Made by a program: the position numbers and the translations under genes
Shown here: positions 1 to 9,300 of the stretch, one piece after another
How the letters are laid out: every line of letters starts with the position of its first letter
How positions within the stretch are numbered: position 1 is the stretch's first letter
The notes under the pieces: generated by a model
Told to the model about the DNA's origin: nothing
The model's input: the letters and a program-made list of their open reading frames with translations, nothing else
Database searches by the model: none
From: Akkermansiaceae bacterium
GTDB lineage: Bacteria > Verrucomicrobiota > Verrucomicrobiia > Verrucomicrobiales > Akkermansiaceae
Assembly: GCA_025457665.1 (NCBI GenBank)
Contig: JALOTY010000004.1
Span: forward strand, 36,993 to 100,992
Reading direction: 5' to 3'
DNA: 64,000 bases

Positions 1-1006
1 TCAACCGAACCACTCCCCGCTCTTCGTCGAGATCAAGGCCCGCACCGGGGTTCTGGACGATCTCCAACTCAAGCTGGTTCACGGAACCCTCAAGCCTCAC
101 GAATTCATCTGAATCGTATGTTTCAAAGGTAAGATTTCCGAGCCATCCGGGCCGAGGCTCTGCGCTGAGGTCAAGCAGGGCCTGGAGACGCCTGGCCATC
201 TCGGGTCGCTCAATCCTCCCCCGCCCCGTGCGCAGAGTCTCCTGCCACCACAAGCGCTCCCCCTCATCCTCCGGCGACCACGGGGCCCAGCCTATCGAAT
301 GGCCAGTGGACCATCCCAAACAATCGATTCCATCGATGGTTTGATAGCTATCGGTTTCAAACTGGAACTCCAAGCCACCGGCCCGGAACGCGCTATCGAG
401 AAGCCGCAGAGGCGGCAGGGTTTCGACATGGATCCGCTCACCCTGGGCGTCGAAGACCCGTGGGTGGGAATCGATGGACCGAAGAAAGCCCTCCAGATTC
501 GCCGGCGTGAGGGCGAGCCGTTTCGGAGCATGGCTGGCATCGCTCACTCTCCCGAGCCAGTCCCAGAAGGCGGAATCCGCTTCATGGAGTTCGCCTCCTT
601 CCTCCAGTTCCACATTCAGCCGCCCCCTTGCCAGGGCTTTGCGGAAATCGGGCGAAAGCCGGAAGGTCATGGGCCGGGAAATCGGGCGCTCCGATCGATT
701 CACCGCAGGCGATTGTTCCGCCGGTCCGGATTTCGGCACCACCAGCGCCTGAAGCAGGGTGGCCACCGCGTGGCAGCAGATGGCTCCACTTCCTCGATTC
801 ACGGGGCAGTCGCACTGGGCTTCGAGCGTCTGCCCGGTGCGCACGACTACCCGATGGGGCCGCCGACCGCCGCCAACCGTGGCGGAGAGCAACTCGGGCC
901 GGGCTTTCAGGCCGGAAACCAGGCCGTCCGCGCACAGCTTGCGGCCGTCGCGGAAGGCATCCCAGCTCACTTCGGCACGGATTCGATCCTCGGTCCACGG
1001 GTTCAC
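1..1006 (-). CDS. SWIM zinc-finger protein, probable SNF2-family helicase (N-terminal part, cut by window edge)
   Basis: The minus-strand frame is open from about position 1150 to the left edge, and the gene continues outside the window. It contains a SWIM zinc-binding motif: C65, C67, C77 and H79 counted from the GTG at 1006 (residues CDCPVNRGSGAICCH). The segment before it is a typical short basic lead-in (WTEDRIRAEVSWDAF). In bacteria a SWIM motif followed by a long beta-rich region is usually the N-terminus of a SWI2/SNF2 DNA-dependent ATPase. The ATPase motifs would lie beyond the edge, so the helicase part is inferred. There is no ATG in this frame. GTG at 1006 is my choice; it has no clear ribosome binding site, so the true start could be further upstream. 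The gene is divergent from parA. Confidence 0.6.
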   Translation of the reverse strand, partial: MNPWTEDRIRAEVSWDAFRDGRKLCADGLVSGLKARPELLSATVGGGRRPHRVVVRTGQTLEAQCDCPVNRGSGAICCHAVATLLQALVVPKSGPAEQSPAVNRSERPISRPMTFRLSPDFRKALARGRLNVELEEGGELHEADSAFWDWLGRVSDASHAPKRLALTPANLEGFLRSIDSHPRVFDAQGERIHVETLPPLRLLDSAFRAGGLEFQFETDSYQTIDGIDCLGWSTGHSIGWAPWSPEDEGERLWWQETLRTGRGRIERPEMARRLQALLDLSAEPRPGWLGNLTFETYDSDEFVRLEGSVNQLELEIVQNPGAGLDLDEERGVVRL

Positions 1007-1164
1007 CGGGCGGAAACTGGAGTCGATCCAGCAGGCTGGCGAGCAAATCCAACGCTTGATGCGCGGCGGGAAAGCGCCCTCTCCGCAGTTTGGCGGTGGT
1101 TTTGTTTGCCAGCCCGGCCCTTCCCCGAAAGACTGCCACCCTCGCCTCCCGCGATTCGATTCCC

Positions 1165-1947
1165 ATGAAGGTTGTTGCAGTTGGAAACCAAAAAGGCGGC
1201 GTTGGAAAAACGACCACCGCCCTCAATCTCTCTGCCGCCCTTGCCCTGCGCGGCCAGAGGGTGCTGTTGATCGACCTCGACCCCCAGGCAAACACGACCA
1301 GCGGCCTCGGCATGGAGGCGGAGGGTGAGGACACGGTTTATCCCTCTCTCATCGGTGATGTCGATGTCCGCTCCCGAATCCGCGAGACCGGTCGGGAGAA
1401 CCTGTGGATGATTCCCTCCCACATGGATCTGGCCGGGGTGGAAATCGAACTGGCCCGCAGCGATGACCATCTCACCCGCCTCCGGGATCTGCTCCAGGGG
1501 CTCAAGCCGAACGACCTTTTCGAATACTGCATCCTCGACACCCCGCCCTCCCTCGGCGTCCTCATGACCTCCGCCCTTGCCGCGGCGGATGAAATCCTCG
1601 TCCCTCTGCAATGCGAATGGTTCGGCCTCGAAGGCCTGGCGAAGATCGTCCGGGTGATCGATGAAATCCGCGGCAGCGGAGCCAGCCCGGGACTCCGCAT
1701 CGAGGGCATCGTGATGACGATGTTCGACAACCGCACCAACCTCGCCCGCCAGGTGATCGAGGAAGTCCGCACCTATTTCCCCGGCGAACTCTATCAGACC
1801 GTCATCCCGCGCACGGTGCGCCTCAGCGAAGCACCGAGTCATGCGAAGACGATCTTCGAGCACGACCTCAACGGCCTCGGCGCGAATTCCTATCTGGCGC
1901 TGGCTGATGAATTCCTCGCCCGCCACGGAGCGGTCGTGGCGGGCTGA
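1165..1947 (+). CDS. parA: ParA/Soj-family chromosome-partitioning ATPase
   Basis: This 260-residue P-loop ATPase starts MKVVAVGNQKGGVGKTTT, with a deviant Walker A motif at residues 10-16 and the signature lysine at position 10. VLLIDLDPQANTTSGLG gives the switch I region, ILDTPPSLG the Walker B/switch II, and the C-terminal VIPRTVRLSEAPSHAKTI block is typical of ParA/Soj. Length fits the chromosomal family. An upstream in-frame ATG at 1090 was rejected because family members begin at the MKxxAVxNQKGGVGKT segment. The protein should form ATP-dependent dimers on DNA and work with ParB and parS. No parB is present in this window: the next gene, gpmI, is convergent and unrelated. It may be an orphan ParA, or parB may lie elsewhere. 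Confidence 0.93.
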   Translation: MKVVAVGNQKGGVGKTTTALNLSAALALRGQRVLLIDLDPQANTTSGLGMEAEGEDTVYPSLIGDVDVRSRIRETGRENLWMIPSHMDLAGVEIELARSDDHLTRLRDLLQGLKPNDLFEYCILDTPPSLGVLMTSALAAADEILVPLQCEWFGLEGLAKIVRVIDEIRGSGASPGLRIEGIVMTMFDNRTNLARQVIEEVRTYFPGELYQTVIPRTVRLSEAPSHAKTIFEHDLNGLGANSYLALADEFLARHGAVVAG

Positions 1948-1962
1948 AAGGCTTGCGGTTTC

Positions 1963-3510
1963 TCAGGCTTTCGCGGTCAGCGGCTTGCCCGTCATCGCCT
2001 CGGGCTGCTCCAGGCCCATCATCGCCAGCAAAGTCGGCGCGACATCGGCGAGGATGCCATCGCGCATCGACACTTTCTCACGATCCTCGCCCACATAGAA
2101 CACGCGGACCAGATTCGTCGTGTGCGCGGTGTTGGGTGAGCCATCGGGATTGATCATGTATTCGCAATTCCCGTGGTCCGCAGTGATCAGCAGCTTGCCG
2201 CCGAGACGCAGGGTCTCCTCGACCACGGCTTTGACCCCGGCATCGATTTTCTCGCAGGCTTTCACGGCCGCTTCCACCACGCCGGTGTGGCCCACCATGT
2301 CCGGATTGGCGAAATTGAGGATCACGAGGTCGTAGTCCTTGAGCTTGGCGACCACGGTATCGGTCACTTCGCTGGCGCTCATTTCCGGCTTCAAATCGTA
2401 GGTCGCCACATCTTTGGGCGATGGAATGATCACGCGATCCTCGCCCTTGAACGCTTTTTCCAGACCGCCATTGAAGAAATAGGTCACGTGCGGATACTTC
2501 TCGGTCTCCGCGATGCGCATCTGCGTTTTCTTCGCCTTGGCCACCACTTCGCCCAGCACCATGCGCAGCTTGTCGGGCGCGAAGATGACATCGCAGTCGT
2601 AGTCCGCATCGTATTCGGTGAGCGTCACGAAATTCACCTTGGGCCTGCGCCCGGCCGCAAAGGCAGTCCATCGCCCCTCATGCAGAAAGACCTCGGAGAG
2701 CTGGCGTGCACGGTCGGCACGGAAGTTGAAAAACAGCACCACATCGCCATCGCGGATGCGCTGACGGTTGGCCTCGCAAAAGACCATGGGCAGCAGGAAC
2801 TCATCGGTCTTTTCATCGGCATACTTCCCGGCGACCGCCTCGGAGGCGAGGACGTCCTGAACTTCGCCCTTGCCGTGAACGATGGCATCCCAGGCAAGCT
2901 TCACCCGTTCCCAGCGCTTGTCGCGATCCATGGCATAGTAGCGCCCGACGACCGTGGCGATCCGCGCGCCGTGCTCGGCGATGCGGTCTTCCACCTCGGA
3001 TAGATAGCCGGCACCGCCGGTGGGCGAAGTGTCACGACCATCGGTGATGGCATGCACCATGATGTCCTTCACCCCGGCCTCCGCGGCCAGACCAACCATC
3101 GCGCAAAGCTGGCTCTGGTGGCTGTGCACCCCGCCATCGGAAAGGAGACCGATGAAATGCAACCTTCGGCCCTTGGCGGACGCCGCTTTCATGGCGCGTT
3201 TGAAAACCTTGTTAGAGGCCATTTCGCCATCGACGATCGCCTTGTTGATGCGGGTCAGATCCTGATAAACGATGCGCCCGGCGCCGAGGTTCAGGTGGCC
3301 CACCTCCGAGTTGCCCATCTGGCCATCCGGCAACCCCACATCCATGCCCGAGGCACTCAGCAGCGATGACGGACAAGCCGCCAGGAACTCATCGTGAAAG
3401 GGGGTCTTCGCAAGCAGGGTCGCATTGCCCTGCTTCTTTGCTGTCTTTTTCCCGCCGGGGTTTTCGCCCCAACCGTCGCGAATGATGAGCACCACTGGTT
3501 TCTTTGCCAT
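1963..3510 (-). CDS. gpmI: 2,3-bisphosphoglycerate-independent phosphoglycerate mutase
   Basis: This 515-residue enzyme interconverts 3- and 2-phosphoglycerate in glycolysis using two Mn(II) ions. The N-terminus has the metal site DGWGEN. MGNSEVGHLNLGAGR carries the phosphoserine nucleophile. Further hallmarks are HAITDGRDTSP, GRYYAMDRDKRW, NFRADRARQL, FANPDMVGHTG and TADHGNCE, in the usual order. Length is normal for GpmI (about 510). The start MAKKPVVLIIRDGWG matches the family. It is transcribed away from the tRNA-Lys gene on the same strand and is near tpiA and pgk, so several lower-glycolysis enzymes cluster here. Its 3' end lies 15 bp from the convergent parA stop. Confidence 0.97.
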   Translation of the reverse strand: MAKKPVVLIIRDGWGENPGGKKTAKKQGNATLLAKTPFHDEFLAACPSSLLSASGMDVGLPDGQMGNSEVGHLNLGAGRIVYQDLTRINKAIVDGEMASNKVFKRAMKAASAKGRRLHFIGLLSDGGVHSHQSQLCAMVGLAAEAGVKDIMVHAITDGRDTSPTGGAGYLSEVEDRIAEHGARIATVVGRYYAMDRDKRWERVKLAWDAIVHGKGEVQDVLASEAVAGKYADEKTDEFLLPMVFCEANRQRIRDGDVVLFFNFRADRARQLSEVFLHEGRWTAFAAGRRPKVNFVTLTEYDADYDCDVIFAPDKLRMVLGEVVAKAKKTQMRIAETEKYPHVTYFFNGGLEKAFKGEDRVIIPSPKDVATYDLKPEMSASEVTDTVVAKLKDYDLVILNFANPDMVGHTGVVEAAVKACEKIDAGVKAVVEETLRLGGKLLITADHGNCEYMINPDGSPNTAHTTNLVRVFYVGEDREKVSMRDGILADVAPTLLAMMGLEQPEAMTGKPLTAKA

Positions 3511-3616
3511 GACGCGCCGCGTTTACCCCCACGCCCCCACCCCGTCCAGCCGCATCCGTGGCCCGTGGTGGAAATCGAAACAGCCGGGGATGGATTCCCT
3601 CCCCCTCATCACACTC

Positions 3617-3639
3617 AAGGGAGCCTTGCGGGCTCCCTT
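3617..3639 (-). terminator. Hairpin between tRNA-Lys and gpmI
   Basis: A 9-bp perfect inverted repeat (AAGGGAGCC / GGCTCCCTT) with a 5-nt loop lies 18 bp downstream of the tRNA 3' end on the minus strand. The U-tract is weak (TTG), so it could be a tRNA terminator or a processing structure. It would separate tRNA transcription from gpmI. Confidence 0.5.
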
Positions 3640-3657
3640 GGTGGATCTTCAAAAAGC

Positions 3658-3733
3658 TGGTACCCCGTCTAGGACTCGAACCTAGGACCAAAAGATTAAG
3701 AGTCTTCTGCTCTACCAACTGAGCTAACGAGGC
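3658..3733 (-). tRNA. tRNA-Lys (anticodon CTT)
   Basis: The 76-nt minus-strand gene folds as a standard cloverleaf. The acceptor stem is GCCTCGT / ACGGGGT (with G-U pairs), the D arm is GCTC...GAGC, the anticodon stem is GAAGA/TCTTT with loop CTCTTAA, and the T arm is CTAGG-TTCGAGT-CCTAG. The discriminator A is followed by an encoded CCA. Anticodon CTT at loop positions 3-5 reads AAG lysine codons, which suits a high-GC genome. A TTGACA-like element sits upstream at 3796-3801 on the minus strand as a possible -35 box, but no convincing -10 is visible. Confidence 0.95.
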
Positions 3734-3917
3734 ATGTTCGACTGGCTTCACAACAAGCGCGTCGGGCGGCGAAAAAAACTCAGTGACGAGGTTTCTGTCA
3801 ACCAAAAATCTTCCTCGTCCATCTGTCTGATGGTGGTGGGCTGCGCTCCGCGCGGACGCCTCCCATTCCCGCTGAGAAAATCAGCCCACGCCGCCACGCA
3901 AGAGTCGAACCCAAGCG

Positions 3918-4118
3918 ATGTATCGCCCCCCAAAAGACACGCATCTGGACCACCTGACCCGCCGCTTCACGGAAAGCGCGCCGGCGGCGAAAGCCCATTC
4001 AAAGAAGACCTCCCCGCCCGCCCGGAAATCCGCGACGGCCTGGTGGGTCCTCGGCCTCACCCTCCTCACCTTGGCAGGAATCGTCGCCGCCACCCTGGGC
4101 CTCACGATGAGCCGCTGA
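3918..4118 (+). CDS. Small single-pass membrane protein, unknown function
   Basis: This 66-residue ORF begins MYRPPKDTHLDHLTRRF. It has a basic, Ala/Lys/Pro-rich hydrophilic N-terminal half (about residues 1-40) and one clear hydrophobic helix near the C-terminus (WWVLGLTLLTLAGIVAATLG), ending LTMSR. The layout suggests a C-tail-anchored inner-membrane peptide. It occupies the gap between the divergent tRNA-Lys and the convergent tpiA. I do not recognise a family. The ribosome binding site is weak, so a chance ORF remains possible, although the transmembrane segment is well formed. Confidence 0.5.
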   Translation: MYRPPKDTHLDHLTRRFTESAPAAKAHSKKTSPPARKSATAWWVLGLTLLTLAGIVAATLGLTMSR

Positions 4119-4149
4119 GTGGCTGCCAAGAGTCGCAAGGCGCCCGGGA

Positions 4150-4920
4150 TCAGGCGGCGGTGCCGTTCTGGATGATGGCGAGGAAACTTGGGGCTTCCAG
4201 TGCCGCACCGCCAATCAAGGCACCATCGATGTCCGGGCAGGCCATCAGTTCGGCCGCATTGTTCGGCTTCACGCTGCCGCCATACTGGATGCGGATGCGG
4301 GCGGCGGTATCCGCGCCGAAATTCTCGCCGATCAGCGATCGAACAAAGGCGTGGGCCTCTTGAGCCTGAGCGGCCGTGGCCGTCACCCCGGTGCCGATCG
4401 CCCACACGGGCTCGTAAGCAATCACGGTATCGGCCATGTCCTTTTCACTGAAACCTTCCAGGCCTTTCGTCACCTGACGGCGAAGCACCTCCTCAAGTTT
4501 GCCCCCTTCGCGTTCTTCGAGGGTCTCACCGATGCAGAAAATCGGCTTCAGGTTCACCTCGCGCGCCTTCTTCATCTTGGCGTTGATGATTTCATCGGTC
4601 TCGCCATAGATCGCCCGTCGCTCGCTGTGGCCGAGGATCACGTAGTGAACGTAGAACTCGCGGAGCATCATCGCGCTGACTTCACCGGTGTAGGCACCGG
4701 CATCGAACTGTGAGCAGTTCTGAGCGGCCAAGGCCACCGAGGTCACATTGCCAAACATTTCCGCCGCCTTGGCGAGGGAAACGAAAGGCGGAGCGATCAC
4801 CACATCGCATGGGAAAGTCTGGTGTTGAACGTGAGGCAGCAGGGCACGGGCAAAGTCCTCGGTTTCCGAGGGTCCTTTGTTCATCTTCCAGTTGGCGGCG
4901 AATATCGGGCGACGGATCAT
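4150..4920 (-). CDS. tpiA: Triose-phosphate isomerase
   Basis: This 256-residue TIM barrel interconverts dihydroxyacetone phosphate and glyceraldehyde 3-phosphate. The substrate-binding segment AANWKMNKG lies near the N-terminus (catalytic Lys and Asn). The catalytic His is in VILGHSERRAIYGE, the catalytic Glu in AYEPVWAIGTG, and the phosphate-binding loop is YGGSVKPNN. Length and motif order are standard. It lies 40 bp downstream of pgk on the same strand, so the two probably share a transcript. Confidence 0.97.
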   Translation of the reverse strand: MIRRPIFAANWKMNKGPSETEDFARALLPHVQHQTFPCDVVIAPPFVSLAKAAEMFGNVTSVALAAQNCSQFDAGAYTGEVSAMMLREFYVHYVILGHSERRAIYGETDEIINAKMKKAREVNLKPIFCIGETLEEREGGKLEEVLRRQVTKGLEGFSEKDMADTVIAYEPVWAIGTGVTATAAQAQEAHAFVRSLIGENFGADTAARIRIQYGGSVKPNNAAELMACPDIDGALIGGAALEAPSFLAIIQNGTAA

Positions 4921-4960
4921 GCGGTGAGGTGAGGATGCGGGTTGGGAGAAACAAAGGCCA

Positions 4961-6157
4961 TCAGATTTCAGTCAGGGCGGCCACACCCGGAAGGACCTTG
5001 CCTTCCAACAGTTCGAGGGAAGCGCCACCCCCGGTGGAAATGAAAGTCATCTGGTCATCAAGACCGAATTTGTTGACGGCCGTCACCGAATCCCCGCCAC
5101 CAACGATGGTCACGCCGCTGCTATCCGCCATCGCCTGGGCAATGGCCTTGGTGCCCTTGGCGAAGGAATCGAGTTCGAACACTCCCATCGGGCCATTCCA
5201 AATGATCGTCTTCGCCTTCGCGATTTCGACGGTGAATTCCTCAATCGCCACATCGCCAATGTCGATGCCCTCCCAGCCATCCGGGGTGAGCCCCCCTTTT
5301 TCATAAGGCTCGGTCACCTTGGTCGCGGCCCCTTCCTTGAACTCCTGGGTGATGCGGGTATCAGCCGGAAGCAGGAAACTGACGCCCTTCGATTTCGCCA
5401 AGGCGAGAATGTCGAGCGCGAGGTCGAGCTTGTCGGCCTCCACGCGGCTGTTGCCCACCTGATAGCCCTGCGCCTTGCGGAAAGTGTTCGCCATCGCCCC
5501 GCCGATGAGGAAGGCATCGGCCTTTTCCATGAGGGCGGTGATGACTTGGATCTTATCCGAGACCTTCGCGCCACCCATGATGACGAGGAAGGGACGCTCG
5601 GGGTTCTGGAGTTTGCCATCGAGATACTCGAGTTCGCGCTCCATCAGGAAACCCATCGCACTCTGGGCGACGAAATGAGTGACTCCTTCGGTCGATCCAT
5701 GGGCGCGGTGGGCGGTGCCGAAAGCATCGTTGACGAAGATCTCAGCGGATCCGGCGAGGTCTTTGGCGAAAGCGGCGTCGTTCTTCTCCTCGGCGGCATG
5801 GAAACGGGTGTTTTCCAGCAGCAGGACCTCCCCGGCGGAAAGCCCGGCGCGCATGGCAGCGGTTTCTTCACCGATGCAGTCCGGCGCGAGAGCCACGGGC
5901 TGACCGAGGATCTCCGCAAGTCGTGCGGCGGCCGGAGCTAGGGAAAACTTCGCCTGCGCGGTGCCATCGGGACGGCCGAGGTGGGAGCAAAGCACAAGTT
6001 TCGCGCCGCCTGCGATGAGATGACGGATCGATGGCACGGCGGCCTGAATCCGGGTATCATCGGTGATCGCTCCATCCTTGAGTGGGACATTGAAGTCCAC
6101 ACGCATGAGCACTTCCTTGCCCTTCACATCGAGATCGCGGATCGAGAGTTTCGCCAT
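4961..6157 (-). CDS. pgk: Phosphoglycerate kinase
   Basis: This 398-residue two-domain kinase makes ATP from 1,3-bisphosphoglycerate. RVDFNVPLK and HLGRPDG are in the N-terminal substrate domain, GGAKVSDKI at the hinge, NGPMGVFE and GGGDSVTAV in the nucleotide domain, and the C-terminus is STGGGASLELLEG. Length is exactly that of bacterial Pgk. The start MAKLSIRDLDVKGKEV is conventional. It is followed by tpiA after 40 bp. No gapA is seen beside it. Confidence 0.97.
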   Translation of the reverse strand: MAKLSIRDLDVKGKEVLMRVDFNVPLKDGAITDDTRIQAAVPSIRHLIAGGAKLVLCSHLGRPDGTAQAKFSLAPAAARLAEILGQPVALAPDCIGEETAAMRAGLSAGEVLLLENTRFHAAEEKNDAAFAKDLAGSAEIFVNDAFGTAHRAHGSTEGVTHFVAQSAMGFLMERELEYLDGKLQNPERPFLVIMGGAKVSDKIQVITALMEKADAFLIGGAMANTFRKAQGYQVGNSRVEADKLDLALDILALAKSKGVSFLLPADTRITQEFKEGAATKVTEPYEKGGLTPDGWEGIDIGDVAIEEFTVEIAKAKTIIWNGPMGVFELDSFAKGTKAIAQAMADSSGVTIVGGGDSVTAVNKFGLDDQMTFISTGGGASLELLEGKVLPGVAALTEI

Positions 6158-6391
6158 GGCGCGGGAGTGGGCGCACGACCCCGCCTGCCAGTCAAGCCCG
6201 CGGTGACCGGTGTCAGAATTTGGCCGGAGATTGGAAGCCGGGAGCCCACTTCTGGCCTTCGGGATCGCAAGACCGACAGAGCCCCCGCAAACGCCTGCTG
6301 CGGGCTTCGGGAGTTCGCGCTGCCATCCCGATTTTCGAAGTGACGCTCTCCGGCTCAGAAATTACACCCCCGGAATTCAGGAAATCCTGCC

Positions 6392-9300
6392 ATGAAAATC
6401 TCTCTGCTTCTGATCTTGCTTGCATGGCCTGTGGGGGTGTCGGCGCAACTACCGAATCTGCTTCGCGAGATCGGTCGAACGGCGGTTCCGGGTTCTTCAT
6501 CGCCTGGCGGTTTTCTTTCGGTGGGTCCCTTGGTCTTCTTCGTCGCGGATGCCGGCAATGGCGGACTCACGGTTTACCGCGCATCGGCGGTGGGGGCGGC
6601 ATCGCCAAGCGCACTTTCCCATCACGTCGGCCACGAGCCATCCCAACGGGCAGAGATCCAACTCGTGGTTTCGGGCCAAGCTGTGTATTGGGCAGCGCGG
6701 AATGGCGGAAAAACCTGGCAGCTATGGCGATACGACATACTTGGCGGGACAGCAACCCAGGTCATCGAAGTGGTTTCACCCGTAGCCATCGATCCTCCAA
6801 GCCATCTCACTCCCCGCCCCGGCGGAGGCGTGATGTTCGCCGCCGACGATGGTGTGAATGGTCGCGAGTTGTGGAGCAGCGATGGAACCGCTCCCGGCAC
6901 GACCTTTTTTGATCTTGTCAGCGGACCGGACAGCAGTGCGCCACAGAACCTCAGAACCCACGGCGGCACCGTCTTCTTCTCGGCCCACGAGATGGCCACC
7001 GGGCGTGAGTTGTGGAAATCCAATGCCACGCTCGCGGGCACCCAGAGGGTCGCGGACATTCATCCTGGGGCGGGAAACAGTGATCCCGGACCGGTTTCCA
7101 TGGGAGAGGGTGGACTCCTCTATCTTTCGGCAAACGATGGAACCACCGGCGCTGAATTGTGGCGTACGGATGGCACCGCTGCGGGCACGATGCTGGTTGC
7201 CGATGTTCTTGGCGGTGCCCAAGGTTCATCCCCCTCTGAATTCCATTCCTTCCTCGGAGCCACGTACTTCACCGCGCTTCGGCCGACCGGCCACCCTCAA
7301 TTCCCGCCAGGCACCCTTCGCAGGTCGCTTTACCGCACCGATGGCAGCGCCGGAGGCACCACGCTCGCGGGTGCCATCGATAGCGACTTCCATCCCTTTG
7401 TCAGCGAAGTCACCCATCTGGCCTCATGGGCATCGAATCTGTATTTCATCACCTCACCCTTCCCCGGCAGCTTTCAATTGCAACGCTGGAACGGCGACCC
7501 CGGGACCAGCCCGCTTTCGCCCGCAGTGGTGGATGCCTACCCGGTCTTCAATACCACTCTCCAACCCTTCGTTCTAACAGCTCACGGTCTGGTGACGGTG
7601 AATGCTTCCTCCTTGGTGAAGTTTCCCTATGTCGATCCGATTCCCGCTCCGGAGCTTCTCAATCCAGGACCGGGTGCGATCGATGTCGATTCGCCCACGG
7701 AAATGATATGGGCTTATGCCTCACGGTTGTTTTTCCGCAGCGCCAGCAGCACAATGGGAGAGGAGCTTGGCCAAGCGGATGTCAGTGTCCCCGGCGCCAG
7801 CTTGAGTGGGGACCTGAACACCACGCCATCCTGGGACAATACGCCCTCCGCGGAAATCCAGCGCATCGCCGCCTTTCGTTCGCGTGCGCTGATCACCACC
7901 GCGGGCCATCTCCGGAATTCGGAACTTTGGATCAGCGATGGCACCCCCAGTGGCACCGTCCTGCTCGATAGTTCCCCTGCGGGAAACCCCCTCACGCAGC
8001 CCGTCTCCCTGGGCAGCGTCGCGGTAATGTTCCGGAGAAACATTAGCACCGGTGTGCAACAGCTTGTCACCACCGATGGCAGCTCGACGACCGATGGTCC
8101 GCTCTTCCAGACCACTCAATACGAGCCCTACACCGCTCGCTTGGGATCGCGCTGCTATTTCAACGGCCAAACTGCGGATGAGGGCGAGGAAATCTGGCGG
8201 ACCGATGGCACGATCACCGCACGAATGACCAACCTCGCTCCAGGAAACGGATTTTCCCGAGTGCTCGATCTCAAGGTAGCCGGACCGTGGCTCTATTTCA
8301 CCACCAGTCTCATCGCCGGTGACGCCCTCATGCGCATGGACGATGGCGGCACGGTGGAAGCCATTTCCCTTCCCTTCATCGGCGCGCCGCGGATCGTTGG
8401 CACTGCGGGCACCAGGCTCATCATCGAGCGCTTCGGCGATCTTTACTCGATTGGAGCGGGACCCGGAGATCTGGTCCATCTCAATCCAGGATCCCCGCTC
8501 TCCACCAACAGTTTCGTTCCAGCCATCCAGCGAAATGGGATCCTCCACTTCGTGGGAAATGATTTCGGAACTTATGGCCAGGAGCCATGGAAAACCGATG
8601 GCACGGCCGCAGGAACATCCTTGCTGAAGGATCTTGTGGCGGGGAACAACGGCAGCCAACCTGCCCTGCTCGCACCGGGAGCCAGCCGTCACTACTTCTC
8701 TGCAACGGATGGAACGGATGTTGGCCTCTGGCGCAGCGATGGCAGCGAAATCGGAACCACACTGGTGACCCAGGCCTTCGCCCCGAGCGAAATCACCACC
8801 GATGGCGATACCGCCTGGATCGCAGGGTTTGACCCGATGCGAGGCAATGAACTCTGGCACAGCCATGGAAGCGCACTGGACACGGTCGCTTATGACATCG
8901 AGTCCGGGCCCGGCAGCAGCTTTCCTTCCTTGCTCACGGTCGTCCGCACTTGGCGAGGGCCTACCCTGTTTTTCGCCGCCGTGACCCCAGGTCATGACTT
9001 GGAGCCCTGGGTCATGCCACCACTCCAGCCGAGCGCCTATGCCCTTTGGCAAGCCGCCAATGGCAATCTCGGTGCGCCGGATGCGGACACCGATGGCGAC
9101 GGTCTCAGCAACGAAATCGAGTGGGCCCTCGGTCTCCCGGCAGGCGAAGGCACCGGAGCCCCGATCGAAATCGGTCTCGGTGGCGCTCTGCCGACGGCAA
9201 CCTTCAAGGCGCTGAGTCCCATACCAGCCGGAGTCACCTACACGATTGAGAAATCCACCGACCTCCTCACCTGGCTGCCGGTCTGGCAACTCACCTCAAG

